Part shown: one piece after another, positions 15,549 to 16,043 of the stretch
Numbering within the stretch: the first letter of the stretch is position 1
How the letters are laid out: each line of letters opens with the position of its first letter
NCBI GenBank assembly: GCA_000333855.2
Contig: CM007329.1
Span: forward strand, 316,847-332,889
Source of the DNA: Endotrypanum monterogeii
Taxonomy: Eukaryota > Euglenozoa > Kinetoplastea > Trypanosomatida > Trypanosomatidae
Direction: 5' to 3'
DNA length: 16,043 nucleotides
The notes under the pieces: generated by a model
Seen by the model: the letters and a program-made list of their open reading frames with translations, nothing else
Databases searched by the model: none
What the model was told of the DNA's origin: nothing
Program-made: the position numbers and the translations under genes

Positions 15549-15754
15549 GACCAGGGAATGCGCGGCACATTAAAGAAAGGCATAAGGAATCCGGTAGCAC
15601 CCTCATCCCCACCCCAAATTGGCGGGGGGTGGGGGCGGGGGGATAAAATCCAAAGATATCTCCCGAAGCACGAGAAATAAAACGAAGTCTCTTGCCTGCC
15701 GAATACAGTTTTGTGTCTGTGTGTGCCCACTCCAAGCTGCGCAGTGGATTATAC

Positions 15755-15773
15755 ATATATATATATATATATA
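15755..15773. repeat. (AT)9 microsatellite
   Basis: Alternating AT in the right-edge spacer, followed by an ACACGTGTGTGT sequence. Confidence 0.93.
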
Positions 15774-16043
15774 CACGTGTGTGTAAAGAAGTGAGCTGGC
15801 AGTAAAAAAAAAGTACATAGAAAGTTGAGGCGTGCGGAGATCGAGGATGAGTCAAGGGGAAAGGAGGGGGGAGGTAAGTATACGACTGTGCATGGGCGCA
15901 TCCCCCCTCATCCCCCCATCATCCGTCCGCATCTACCGTGCCCGTGTTTCCCCCACTCACTCCGCATCTAATGCACATAAGATCCAGAAAAAGTAAGGTA
16001 TTCGATGAACGCCACGACCCCCCACTCCTCCCTTTCATTGCCA

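Larger units (their letters stand above)
15467..16043. other. Right-edge spacer, 0.58 kb
   Basis: No supported gene. It holds a G-rich tract near 15624-15641, (AT)n at 15755-15773 flanked by TG tracts, A9 near 15803 and C-rich runs at 15902-15917. One minus-strand frame is open from the right edge to a TAG at 15968 (about 24 codons) and could be the tail of the next gene, but it is too short to support. Confidence 0.6.

Noticed and set aside
15968..16043. Minus-strand frame open from the right edge to TAG (about 24 codons), possible tail of the next gene
   Set aside because: Too short to judge; no motif, and third-position GC drops toward the stop. Sequence to the right would settle it.
1..16043. 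tRNA, rRNA, snRNA, CRISPR array or strand-switch region
   Set aside because: No cloverleaf-type boxes, no regular spacer arrays, and every gene points the same way.

Overview
The window looks like chromosomal DNA of a trypanosomatid, most likely of the Leishmania/Crithidia/Leptomonas group. All seven genes I can support lie head-to-tail on the minus strand and none has an intron. The coding regions are GC-rich. They are separated by 0.6-1.2 kb spacers full of (CA)n, (TA)n, poly-A and poly-G tracts. Most start codons are preceded on the coding strand by a polypyrimidine tract and then an AG, the signal for spliced-leader trans-splicing. Several proteins (a FAZ1-like domain, a RabJ-like GTPase) fit a flagellated kinetoplastid. 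There is no strand switch, so the window is internal to one polycistronic transcription unit read from right to left.

Layout in the order of transcription, from the right edge: (1) a 90-residue single-pass membrane protein of unknown function (15466-15194); (2) an RJL (RabJ-like) small GTPase with two low-complexity insertions and no J domain (14478-13642); (3) a MYG1-family protein, the DHH-like metal-dependent exonuclease family (12614-11424); (4) a divergent DEAD-box RNA helicase with a probable mitochondrial presequence and a large insert in its second RecA domain (10591-8273); (5) a membrane-anchored Clp/torsin-type AAA+ ATPase with an Asp-Asp Walker B (7199-5496); (6) a prefoldin-alpha-like protein closest to UXT (4791-4156); (7) the first 983 residues of a large cytoskeletal-type protein, cut by the left edge (2949 to beyond 1). 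This last protein has a region like the dynein microtubule-binding stalk, then a region like the conserved domain of the flagellar attachment zone protein FAZ1, then 50-residue coiled-coil tandem repeats encoded by 150-bp units.

The genes do not form a pathway. Trypanosomatid polycistrons group unrelated genes, and each mRNA is made separately by trans-splicing and polyadenylation. The parts most worth a second look are the domain combination of the left-edge protein, the torsin-like AAA+ protein, a perfect 32-bp hairpin formed by facing (GT)n and (CA)n tracts in the spacer downstream of the AAA+ gene, the rewritten helicase motifs, and leaders that seem to carry short upstream ORFs. I found no tRNA, rRNA, CRISPR array, intact mobile element or viral sequence.
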